From: CAIWGV01 sp964515175 | GTDB taxonomy: Bacteria > Pseudomonadota > Alphaproteobacteria > UBA7879 > UBA5542 | Direction: 5' to 3' | NCBI GenBank assembly: GCA_964515175.1 | Contig: CAZEUR010000022.1 | Span: 1 to 17,834, forward strand | DNA: 17,834 nt | Part shown: positions 1 through 7,040 of the stretch, piece after piece | Layout of the letters: each line of letters opens with the position of its first letter | Position numbering within the stretch: position 1 is the first letter of the stretch | Made by a program: the position numbers and the translations under genes | Notes under the pieces: model-generated | Databases searched by the model: none | Told to the model about the DNA's origin: nothing | Seen by the model: only the letters and a program-made list of their open reading frames with translations

Positions 1-366
1 ATTGATATTGGCGGTTCTGTGGCGCACCCATTCCCGGGCCACGAAGATGGGAAGCTTAATATGGAATTTAATCTCACACATTTCAAAAGGGGTAGTGTGG
101 CGATGGCGCATGAGGTAGTGAATGAGGGCTTTATCCTCTGTTTGTTTCTTGGTTCCTTTGCCGTAGGAAACGCGGGCTGCTTGGACAATGGCCGAATCAT
201 CGCCCATGTAGTCTACAATGCGCACAAACCCATGATCAAGCACAGGAAAAGGTTTATAAAGAATTTCCTCAAGCTCTGGAGACACGGCCCGATAAGTGGG
301 CTTCGTTTCTTCTCGCAAGGCTTGGATTTCATTGGGCCATACGGCGGTATCGAGTTCGTTTTTCAT
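1..366 (-). CDS. thyX: Flavin-dependent thymidylate synthase ThyX, C-terminus cut by window edge
   Basis: Reading the minus strand from the ATG at 366-364 gives 122 codons that stay open to base 1, so only the N-terminal half is present. ThyX makes dTMP from dUMP using methylene-tetrahydrofolate, with FAD and NADPH as reductant. Two family landmarks are visible: LMRHRHTTPFEM at residues 85-96, the conserved stretch with catalytic-site residues, and VRHRTANIN at 114-122. The latter is the start of the ThyX signature RHR-x7-S, whose serine lies beyond the window. The N-terminal part (residues 41-65, with DHGFVRIVDYMGDD) is also typical. A Shine-Dalgarno-like AAAGGA lies at 377-382 on the minus strand, about ten bases upstream of the ATG. 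The gene is divergent from the outer-membrane protein gene at 543. The assignment is firm; total length is unknown. Confidence 0.93.
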   Translation of the reverse strand, partial: MKNELDTAVWPNEIQALREETKPTYRAVSPELEEILYKPFPVLDHGFVRIVDYMGDDSAIVQAARVSYGKGTKKQTEDKALIHYLMRHRHTTPFEMCEIKFHIKLPIFVAREWVRHRTANIN

Positions 367-391
367 GGGATTTTTTTCCTTTCTAACGAAC

Positions 392-420
392 AGTTTAGCC
401 CTATCCCTAGAATTATTCAA
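392..420 (-). promoter_or_regulatory. Possible sigma-70 promoter of thyX
   Basis: On the minus strand TTGAAT (415-420) and TAAACT (392-397) are separated by exactly 17 bases. The predicted transcription start near 385 would leave a short leader containing the AAAGGA ribosome-binding site. Each box matches the consensus at about four of six positions, so this is suggestive only. Confidence 0.35.
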
Positions 421-441
421 ACAAAGTTTTGTGGTTCGTCT

Positions 442-467
442 CATGCAGAAAGTGCATGTGGTGCATG
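442..467. promoter_or_regulatory. Cluster of GCATG half-sites in the divergent thyX / OMP intergenic region
   Basis: Within the 176-bp divergent region, GTGCATG occurs twice at 452-458 and 461-467 (9-base period), and the inverted form CATGCA lies at 442-447. Together they make a mixed direct and inverted repeat upstream of both genes. Downstream toward the plus-strand gene is a possible extended -10, TGTGATAAA at 499-507. An operator role is inferred from position and repetition only. Confidence 0.25.
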
Positions 468-542
468 CTCTGTTTGCCATATGTTTAAAAAGAACCTCTG
501 TGATAAAAGCCAAGAATAATAATTTAATTAAAAGGTGTTGTT

Positions 543-1217
543 ATGAATCATTATAAATATCTAAAACTTTTATCTTCAGCCATCCTCGTGGGAGGAATTT
601 CTGCCGTTGCAGCTGAATCAGCCAAGCCATTTTCCAATTTTTACGTCGGCGTAGGAACCGGGTACTCCATTTTTAATGGACGGAGTGTTTCGGTGGCGGA
701 CACTACATCTAATAAAAAACAGATTCATTCTCAAGGGTTTTTGGGGAAGATTTTTGGAGGATATGAAGTGCTTTCTTCCTCTAACATCTACGGAGCTGTG
801 GAGGGTTATTTTTTGTTTGATCCTCAAAAAGCTACTTATGAGAGTGGAACTGCTCCAGCTCTGGATCAAGAAAAATTTTCTCGGAAAGCGGCCTTTGGTG
901 CCAGGGGAAAATTAGGGACTTCCTTCAATGAAACTGTAGTTGTCTATGGAATATTGGGAGTGGAAACCAGTCAGTTTACTCTTGAATCAACGAGTGATGG
1001 GTTCCCAAAAACAGTTAAGAGAAAGTTCTTGTGGGCAGCAGTTCCAGGAGCGGGCTTGACTATAGCTTTATCAGCAAAAACAAAGTTGGGCATCGAATAT
1101 ACCTATGCACGGTATCAGATGTTTAATACCACATGGGCCAATAGAACTATCAATAGCAGTTTTAAAGTGAGGCCCTCTGTGAATACGATCTCAGTTGGGG
1201 TTTCTTGGTCTTTATAG
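543..1217 (+). CDS. Small outer-membrane beta-barrel protein (opacity/OmpA-barrel-like)
   Basis: A 224-residue protein with a Sec signal peptide (KYLKLLSSAILVGGISAVAA, cleavage likely after residue 24). The mature part alternates hydrophobic and polar residues in short strands such as NFYVGVGTGYS (32-42), GFLGKIFGGYEVL (65-77), NIYGAVEGYFLF (81-92), VVVYGILGVETSQF (132-145) and TKLGIEYTYARYQM (180-193), ending in TISVGVSWSL. This is the pattern of an eight-stranded outer-membrane barrel of the OMP_b-brl/opacity type, about the usual size for a barrel without a periplasmic domain. The last residue is Leu rather than the classical Phe/Trp. The start has AAAGGTG about seven bases upstream. The next gene begins 13 bases after the stop, so the two are probably co-transcribed. 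The specific function (adhesin, porin, structural) cannot be told. The barrel call is fairly sure; no finer name is justified. Confidence 0.75.
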   Translation: MNHYKYLKLLSSAILVGGISAVAAESAKPFSNFYVGVGTGYSIFNGRSVSVADTTSNKKQIHSQGFLGKIFGGYEVLSSSNIYGAVEGYFLFDPQKATYESGTAPALDQEKFSRKAAFGARGKLGTSFNETVVVYGILGVETSQFTLESTSDGFPKTVKRKFLWAAVPGAGLTIALSAKTKLGIEYTYARYQMFNTTWANRTINSSFKVRPSVNTISVGVSWSL

Positions 1218-1230
1218 GAAAGGGTAAATT

Positions 1231-3273
1231 ATGAAATTAAATAAACTTCTTTTGTCTACCGCCTTGGTGTTGACATTAAATGTTTTTGAAAGCAACGCAG
1301 CGGCACAGGCTTTGCTTATTCAGGAGTTAAGAGAAGACGCTGCTGTGGCTCATGCCTATAAAGCCTTGGTTCGTACCCCTGCGGAATTGCAACTAATTAA
1401 GGAAGAGCATCGCATTCTGAGAGAAGAAGCGGCCAGGAATGCAGACGAACTTGAAAGGGCTCGCATTCAAGTGAATGAAGGGAATGAATTGGTAAGAGCT
1501 TTGCAAGAGAGACTGAAATCTTTTGTGCCGGCTGAATCGGGGTCTGGAGCCGCCGGAACAGAGGCTCCCGATGCTCTTCTTAAAAAAAATATTATGGCTT
1601 CTTTCAAACGTTTTCAGGAGGAGAATGCGCTATTCAAAGTCCAGATGGAAGATCAAAAGACTCATATTTTCAGCTTTAAGCGCCTTATTCAGGAGTTCGG
1701 TGAGCAGCTGCAGCAGGGACTCCAGGTGACTAAGAGAGCCTCAACGGCTATGGCACAGGAATTGATGACCAAGAAGACAACACGGGAAGCAGAACTTCTT
1801 GCGCAGATCCAAGCTCAAGAAATTGCCCTGAGTCGAGTACAGCAGGCATTAGAGGCTGTTGTGAGTGAAAAAGAAGAGGTTTTGGCAACAGAAGTAGCTG
1901 CGCGTGCCCAAATGGAAGCAGCCCTGACAGGAATTCAAGGCAGTTATGGAGCAAGTTATGAGGGGTTATACGCTAAAATTAATGAATTGCAGACAAGTCT
2001 TGATCAAACAAATTCTCATCTTGAAGAGAAGAGTAAGGACATAGAGAAATTAAAGGGACAAAATATATGCTTGCAAGATGAAATTACCAAGCAAGGGCTT
2101 GAGCTCGCGGTTAAGGGCGACAAGCTGGCATCACAAATGTCTACAGAGGACGCAGAACGGATGAAAAATCTTCAATTAGATCTTGATAAAAAAGAACAAC
2201 AGATCTCAAAAATCCGAGAAGAAAACGCAAGTATTGTTGCAAAAAACATAGCAGCTCTGAGATCTAGGCTAGCCTTGGAGACTCAACTTAGAGAGCTGAA
2301 GCAGCAGTTAGACCAGTACAAAAGAAATACTGGATCGCTGCCTGAGCGGGATACTTCGTTGGATGCCTCAAGACTCTCTGCAAGTTTCGATCTATCAAAT
2401 TCTCCCTTTCGTGGGAAAAAATCCCGAAGAGGAAAGGGAAATCCTGGTGCTGTTGATGATATTGTAGGTAATTTGACGAGAAAACTGGTTGATGCTCAGA
2501 CCTACTCTGATAATCTGTTTGCAGAAAAGGAATCTCTTCAACGGACATTAAAGAAGAACGAACAAAAACTCGATAGAATTCAGGCTCAACTTCTTGAAAA
2601 GACGAATACTCATGAAAGGGTGTCGGTAATGGAACAGGAGCTTCAAAAGAAAAATATAGAAAACGAGGCACTCAAGAAACAGCTTATTGCTGTAAACACT
2701 GACAATTCGAGGCTTTCTGGAGAAAGAAGCGCAACTGAGCAACTTCTTTCAGACTTGCATGAGACGATAGCAGAACTCCAACGCCGTCTGCATACTCAAG
2801 CAATAAGGGAAGGATCCGATAAAACCCTGGAAGGCCCTGCTGCTACCACATTTTCCTATAGCCCACCTCGTGCTGCTGTAGAGGGCTATGTGGATGAGCT
2901 TCCAAAACTAAAAAGGGAGTTTAATGCAAATGAAAGTATGAGGTATGCAAATGCGATAGAATTGTTTTTAACGGCTCCATTCAATTCCACGTTCTCTGTT
3001 CCTCACCAGGACGCGACTCACCACGACAATAGTATGGTGGCGAGTACTCCTGTGGGGAAAAGGTGGGTGGGGGCTGAATTTGGTTCTCCATTAGGTCTTA
3101 AAACGCCTCCTTATTCCCAATCATCTGACGATTCTGATGTAGAGGGAGGGTTTGTGGCTACGTTTCAATCCCTACCAGAAATTGTACTCACTGCTCCAAA
3201 TGGTCGTCTAATACCGACAAACGAGATACCTCGGACACCAGTAAGATCCGCCGTTCATGGGTATAGGAACTAA
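1231..3273 (+). CDS. Exported long coiled-coil protein of unknown function
   Basis: A 680-residue protein with a Sec signal peptide (KLNKLLLSTALVLTLNVFES, then NAAA, cleavage near residue 24). Residues about 28-365 and 410-525 are almost continuous Glu/Gln/Lys/Leu heptads, predicted long coiled coils. They are separated by a Ser-rich, basic linker (about 366-405) containing FRGKKSRRGKG. Residues 530-680 have no heptads and look disordered, rich in Ser, Thr and Pro, with repeated Ser/Thr-Pro dipeptides (YSPPR, STPVG, GSPLG, KTPPY, RTPVR). GGAAAGGG at 1217-1224 is a good ribosome-binding site, and the gene is 13 bases behind the outer-membrane protein gene. No enzymatic motif or known family is recognised. 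Export plus coiled coil plus disordered tail would suit a surface-associated or secreted factor in a host-associated bacterium, but that is inference; a periplasmic structural filament is equally possible. Only the existence of the gene and the signal peptide are firm. Confidence 0.8.
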   Translation: MKLNKLLLSTALVLTLNVFESNAAAQALLIQELREDAAVAHAYKALVRTPAELQLIKEEHRILREEAARNADELERARIQVNEGNELVRALQERLKSFVPAESGSGAAGTEAPDALLKKNIMASFKRFQEENALFKVQMEDQKTHIFSFKRLIQEFGEQLQQGLQVTKRASTAMAQELMTKKTTREAELLAQIQAQEIALSRVQQALEAVVSEKEEVLATEVAARAQMEAALTGIQGSYGASYEGLYAKINELQTSLDQTNSHLEEKSKDIEKLKGQNICLQDEITKQGLELAVKGDKLASQMSTEDAERMKNLQLDLDKKEQQISKIREENASIVAKNIAALRSRLALETQLRELKQQLDQYKRNTGSLPERDTSLDASRLSASFDLSNSPFRGKKSRRGKGNPGAVDDIVGNLTRKLVDAQTYSDNLFAEKESLQRTLKKNEQKLDRIQAQLLEKTNTHERVSVMEQELQKKNIENEALKKQLIAVNTDNSRLSGERSATEQLLSDLHETIAELQRRLHTQAIREGSDKTLEGPAATTFSYSPPRAAVEGYVDELPKLKREFNANESMRYANAIELFLTAPFNSTFSVPHQDATHHDNSMVASTPVGKRWVGAEFGSPLGLKTPPYSQSSDDSDVEGGFVATFQSLPEIVLTAPNGRLIPTNEIPRTPVRSAVHGYRN

Positions 3274-3300
3274 GACCTTTTCTGAAGGATGATTGGGTGA

Positions 3301-5643
3301 TTATCTCTCTCCCGCCTTCTCCTCAGAAATGAGGGGGAGGCGGGAGAGGTCTTCGGCGGAGGCGGTCAGAGGCGCTACGGGGGTTGATTCTTGAGGCAAG
3401 ACCGCATCTACCCAGGCCGTTTGACTTTCTTTGGGTTCTTCAAAAGGTTTTGGGGTCGTGTCTTTTAAAATAGTCTTCATAAAGTCTGCAAAAATGGGGG
3501 CGGCGACCGCTGATCCCGTTTGATGATTCCCTAGACTTTGAGGGGTGTCGAAGCCTACAAGTACTCCTACCACCAGATCAGGCGTGAATCCAATGAACCA
3601 AGCATCAAAATAATCATTGGTAGTGCCTGATTTTCCGGCCACAATTTGACCGGGCACCTGGGCACGCAGGGCAGCTCCCCGCTCTACAGATTTCTGAAGG
3701 ATGCGCAGCATTTGAAAAGCAAGTTTGGGAGAGACTAACTGCTCGCCCGGGATGATCAAGGGGCTTTTGGATAAGGCTTCGAGAGGCGACACATTTGTAG
3801 ATAGAATCTTTCCTCGGCGATCCTTCACCGTATTAATCCACTGCGGTTCAATTTTGCGTCCCTGATTTACTAATATCCCGTAAGCGGTGGTAAGACGCAG
3901 CAGATTTGTTTCAGCGGCCCCCAATACCGTTGCAAGTCCGGGGGGAATTTGATCGTAAATGTTCAAGCGTTTTGCTATTTCTTGGATGGGGGCCATGCCG
4001 ATGCGTTGAGCGAGCCAAATGGTGGCGAGGTTCATGGACCTTTCAAGAGCCTCATGTAGCGGCACCCATCCATAGGTTTTGCCTGTAATATTCACGGGTT
4101 TCCAAACGCCAATCTTACCCCCCACATTAATGGAAATAGGAGCATCCAAAACAGACGAGTTGGGAGTATATCCTTTTTCGAGAGCCGCTAAGTAGACAAA
4201 GGATTTGAATGCGGACCCTGGTTGTCGGAAGGCCTGCAGGGCTCGGTTGAATTCGCTTTTTTCGAAAGAATACCCACCTTCAAGCGCCAGTATTTTTCCC
4301 GTATGGGGATCCATGACCAGAATGGCCCCATTTACTTGAGGGATTTGTTCCAGATTATAAAAAGGGATGTCTCTCTTCTCTTCAGAGGGAGATGGGGAGA
4401 CAAGAATGACATCTCCTGGGTTTACAACCTCTTGGGCCCGCATAATCTGAGGACCAACAGAGGGATAGTTTTGGGGAAGGACCTTTATGTGAGGGCGTGC
4501 CCATTTTAAATGATCAAGGGGGATAACCCCATAGGCTCCACTCTGTAAGCCGATGAGGGTGCGATCATCAAAAACCTTGAGCGCGATGGCGAGTTTCCAT
4601 TGTCCCGCACCTTTAGGGAGTTTGATGGCTTTGAGTCCCGCTTCCCAATTACTCAGAGGAATTTTTGTGAGAGCTCCTCTCCATCCGAATTGGCGATCAT
4701 AGGCAATGAGGCCTCGGATTAAAGCTGAGTGGGCGGCTTTCTGGAGTCTTGAATCTAAAGACGTGTGGATCTCAAGTCCCCCCTTGTAGAGTGTTTCTTC
4801 TCCATATTCTTTTGCAATTTTTTGTCGCAAAAATTCTGAGAAGTAGTCGGCATGTACCACTTCCAAGGGATCTGATTTCTTAATTTTTAGGGGGCTAGCC
4901 CACGCCTCAAAAGCTTGTTTTTCTGTAATGACATGCTCTTCTAACATGCGCTGAATAACCCAATTCCGTCGTCCCAAGGCTTTGTTAAAGTGGTTTGTTA
5001 CATTATAAGAGTTGGGAGCTTTGGGAAGGGCGGCCAGATAAGCAATCTCTGCAGGTGTTAGCTGTTCCAGTGTTTTGCCAAAATAATGATCAGCTGCACT
5101 TGCAACCCCATAGGTGCCAGAACCCAAATAAATAGCATTAAGATAGAGCTCAAGAATCTTCTCTTTTGAAAATTTCTTTTCCATCTTGAAGGCTAAAATA
5201 GCTTCCTTTATTTTTCGCGTTAACGTTTTTTCCCGGCTTAAAAAGAAATTTTTTACCACCTGTTGGGTGATGGTGGATCCCCCCATTGTGACCGAACGCC
5301 CCGTAAAATGACTGGCTATATTGAGGAGACCTGCACGAAAAATTCCGGAATAGTCGAGCCCTTGATGGGAATAGAAATTTTTATCTTCAACGGCTAAGAA
5401 GGCATCTACAACGTGTTTTGGAATTTCAGAAAAAGGAACGAAAATCCTTTTTTCCGTGGCGTATTCTGCGAAAATTTTTCCGTCTGATGCGTAGAGCCGC
5501 GTGACAACAGGAGGCTCATAGGTTTCCAACTGTTTGTAGTTGGGAAGTTCTTGAGAGCATATCAAGAACAAAGCCGCAATGAACAGAAGGATTCCAAGAA
5601 TTCCAAATAAAATAAAACTACTTAATCGAAACGGTGTGTTCAT
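3301..5643 (-). CDS. mrcA: Penicillin-binding protein 1A (bifunctional transglycosylase/transpeptidase)
   Basis: A 780-residue class A PBP that polymerises lipid II into glycan strands and cross-links the peptides in the periplasm, anchored by one transmembrane helix (about 8-29). The GT51 transglycosylase domain (about 55-225) shows EDKNF with catalytic Glu86, GGSTITQQ (121-128), RKIKEA (143-148) and a second Glu165 in ELYLN. The transpeptidase domain (about 435-720) carries all three penicillin-binding motifs: SAFK with nucleophile Ser477 and Lys480, SMN at 536-538, and KSGT at 671-674 (Ser in place of the commoner Thr of KTGT). An OB-like linker lies between them. The tail after about 730 is Pro/Glu-rich. 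The gene starts 15 bases after the amidase stop, with only a weak ribosome-binding site, so translation may depend on the upstream gene. Amidase followed by PBP1A is a classical alphaproteobacterial pair; prfB, often next, is not found downstream here. Confidence 0.95.
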   Translation of the reverse strand: MNTPFRLSSFILFGILGILLFIAALFLICSQELPNYKQLETYEPPVVTRLYASDGKIFAEYATEKRIFVPFSEIPKHVVDAFLAVEDKNFYSHQGLDYSGIFRAGLLNIASHFTGRSVTMGGSTITQQVVKNFFLSREKTLTRKIKEAILAFKMEKKFSKEKILELYLNAIYLGSGTYGVASAADHYFGKTLEQLTPAEIAYLAALPKAPNSYNVTNHFNKALGRRNWVIQRMLEEHVITEKQAFEAWASPLKIKKSDPLEVVHADYFSEFLRQKIAKEYGEETLYKGGLEIHTSLDSRLQKAAHSALIRGLIAYDRQFGWRGALTKIPLSNWEAGLKAIKLPKGAGQWKLAIALKVFDDRTLIGLQSGAYGVIPLDHLKWARPHIKVLPQNYPSVGPQIMRAQEVVNPGDVILVSPSPSEEKRDIPFYNLEQIPQVNGAILVMDPHTGKILALEGGYSFEKSEFNRALQAFRQPGSAFKSFVYLAALEKGYTPNSSVLDAPISINVGGKIGVWKPVNITGKTYGWVPLHEALERSMNLATIWLAQRIGMAPIQEIAKRLNIYDQIPPGLATVLGAAETNLLRLTTAYGILVNQGRKIEPQWINTVKDRRGKILSTNVSPLEALSKSPLIIPGEQLVSPKLAFQMLRILQKSVERGAALRAQVPGQIVAGKSGTTNDYFDAWFIGFTPDLVVGVLVGFDTPQSLGNHQTGSAVAAPIFADFMKTILKDTTPKPFEEPKESQTAWVDAVLPQESTPVAPLTASAEDLSRLPLISEEKAGER
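3306..3349 (+). terminator. Long GC-rich hairpin between convergent genes, without a U tract
   Basis: CTCTCCCGCC (3307-3316) and GGCGGGAGAG (3339-3348) are a perfect 10-bp inverted repeat. On the plus strand the stem continues inward through G-U wobbles to CCTC/GAGG around the loop AGAAAT (3325-3330). It begins about 30 bases after the coiled-coil gene stop and lies inside the last codons of the opposing PBP1A gene. The fold is stronger in the plus-strand transcript, because the wobbles become A-C mismatches on the other strand. No T run follows, so it may block or protect the 3' end rather than terminate by the intrinsic mechanism. Confidence 0.4.
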
Positions 5644-5658
5644 AAAAGTCTTTGGAAT

Positions 5659-6765
5659 TTAAAAGTTCTTTCGATGAAAGTATGCCTCAATCCCTTCTAA
5701 AATACCATGACAAATTTTCTCTTGGTAGGCATCTGACAAGAGAAGCTCTTCATCTTTTTTATTGGAAAGGTACCCCAGCTCAATTAAAATCGAGGGAAGA
5801 TCAGTGGATTTTAATACGCCAAAGGCTGCAAATCTGTGAGGATTTCGGAGCAGGAAAACATAGCGCCCTAACTTGCGTACTAAATGTTGGGCCAATTTTG
5901 TTGAAAGATTCATAGTTTCTCGTTTTGTGAGATCAATGAGAATGTTAGAAACTTCTGGAAGTTCATCTTTTAGATCAACGCCCATGATGAGGTCCGCTTT
6001 GTTCTCTTTTTGAGCCAGTCTTTCAGCCTCCTTGTCAGAGGCCACCGACGAGAGGGTGTAAACCCCGAGGCCCCGTGTGTCGGAGCGTGGATGGCTATCT
6101 GCGTGGAGAGATATGAAGACATCCCCTCTGAGAGCGCGTGCTTTTTTTCGACGACTTAACAGGGACATAAATCGGTCATCTTCTCTGATCAATATTGCCT
6201 TATAGGCGCCAGATCCGTTAAGATATTTTGCTAGTTTTTTAGCGACCGCTAAGGTCACATTTTTTTCATGAGTGTCCCTGTATCCGAGAGCTCCGGGATC
6301 TTGTCCCCCGTGTCCCGCATCAATCAGAATAATTTTTATTTTAGGGGAGGGAAGCGGAGATGCTGAGGGAATAGCCGTCTTTGGGGATCCCTTTTTTACA
6401 TCAATCACGTAGCGGTAATAAGGCGTTTGAGAGCAGGGGGGAATCCAAAATTCTTTTAAAATTTTTAAAGAATAGGGGCTCTTAAAAGTGACATCTATTT
6501 GTCCTGAGGAGAAAGATTGACTATCAATCTGTTCAATAAGACCTGCTTTTTGGCTCTGCTTAAAACTATCTGCTTTTTCTGCGGAGAAAGTTACCTTTAG
6601 AAGGGGTGACTCAAGAGTTTTAAGAGAAATTTTCTCTCTAAAATCAAATACAATCCGTGTGTAATCAGGCTGTTCTCCCAGACGAATGCCAAGCAGAGAG
6701 GCGGCTGTTTTAAAAGGTACCCCTATTAAGAAAAAGATAAAAAAAAGGAAGGCGTATCGTATCAT
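5659..6765 (-). CDS. amiC: N-acetylmuramoyl-L-alanine amidase (AMIN + Amidase_3)
   Basis: A 368-residue periplasmic zinc hydrolase that cuts the bond between MurNAc and the stem peptide, normally needed to split the septal wall. A signal peptide covers about residues 1-22 (YAFLFFIFFLIGVPFKTAA). Residues about 24-123 match the beta-rich AMIN domain that targets such enzymes to the septum. A short Ser/Pro linker (about 128-143) leads to Amidase_3 (about 145-362). Zinc ligands are readable as His152 in DAGHGG, Glu167 in HEKNV and His221 in SLHADSH, with catalytic Glu329 in LIELGYLSN, so all key residues are present. The start has GAGG a few bases upstream of the ATG. The gene leads the amidase-PBP1A operon and is divergent from rne, as in many alphaproteobacteria. 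The name amiC follows the domain order; it could equally be called amiA or amiB by different annotators. Confidence 0.93.
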   Translation of the reverse strand: MIRYAFLFFIFFLIGVPFKTAASLLGIRLGEQPDYTRIVFDFREKISLKTLESPLLKVTFSAEKADSFKQSQKAGLIEQIDSQSFSSGQIDVTFKSPYSLKILKEFWIPPCSQTPYYRYVIDVKKGSPKTAIPSASPLPSPKIKIILIDAGHGGQDPGALGYRDTHEKNVTLAVAKKLAKYLNGSGAYKAILIREDDRFMSLLSRRKKARALRGDVFISLHADSHPRSDTRGLGVYTLSSVASDKEAERLAQKENKADLIMGVDLKDELPEVSNILIDLTKRETMNLSTKLAQHLVRKLGRYVFLLRNPHRFAAFGVLKSTDLPSILIELGYLSNKKDEELLLSDAYQEKICHGILEGIEAYFHRKNF

Positions 6766-6840
6766 TTCCTCAACTACACTTTGACATATGCCCAGCTACA
6801 GGGAATTTTAAGGATTGTACAAACCTCCCCAACTTATGTT

Positions 6841-6869
6841 ATGGTATACCTGAGATTATATTTGGTCAA
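6841..6869 (-). promoter_or_regulatory. Probable sigma-70 promoter of the amidase-PBP1A operon
   Basis: On the minus strand TTGACC (6864-6869) and TACCAT (6841-6846) are 17 bases apart, with five of six and four of six consensus matches. The start point would fall near 6834, giving a leader of about 70 bases before the amidase ATG. Confidence 0.42.
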
Positions 6870-6881
6870 TGCACTAATTTT

Positions 6882-7017
6882 CCAGGGAAAACCTTGGTAA
6901 ATTTAGAATTTAGGATTTTCGGCTATTACTATGGTAGCGGCCCCACTATTGAAATTGAATCTAATATTAATAAAATTGTATCTGCTAGAGGAGGCTCTCT
7001 CTCGGAGTCCGTCCTCT
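6882..7017 (+). promoter_or_regulatory. Structured 5' leader of rne with a stem-loop next to the ribosome-binding site
   Basis: The 275-bp gap between the amidase and rne contains two stem-loops on the plus strand. The first is CCAGGG-AAAA-CCTTGG at 6882-6897. The stronger one is at 6987-7017: AGAGGA plus GGCTC pair with GAGTC plus TCCTCT around the loop TCTCTCG, an 11-bp stem with one G-U pair and a two-base CG bulge. It ends 11 bases before the GGAG ribosome-binding site (7029-7032). In E. coli, RNase E controls its own synthesis by cutting its leader at hairpins; the same logic here is inference. A perfect TTGACA at 6781-6786 has no convincing -10 partner, so the rne promoter is not placed. 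Confidence 0.45.
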
Positions 7018-7040
7018 TTGCTTAAAACGGAGTTTAATCA

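Noticed and set aside
19..519. 166-codon open frame on the plus strand
   Set aside because: Its first 350 bases are antisense to thyX, which has clear family motifs on the minus strand; no ribosome-binding site and no recognisable protein features.
6781..6786. Perfect TTGACA on the plus strand upstream of rne
   Set aside because: No acceptable -10 box lies 16-18 bases downstream (AATTTT or ATTTTA only), so it is not called as a promoter.
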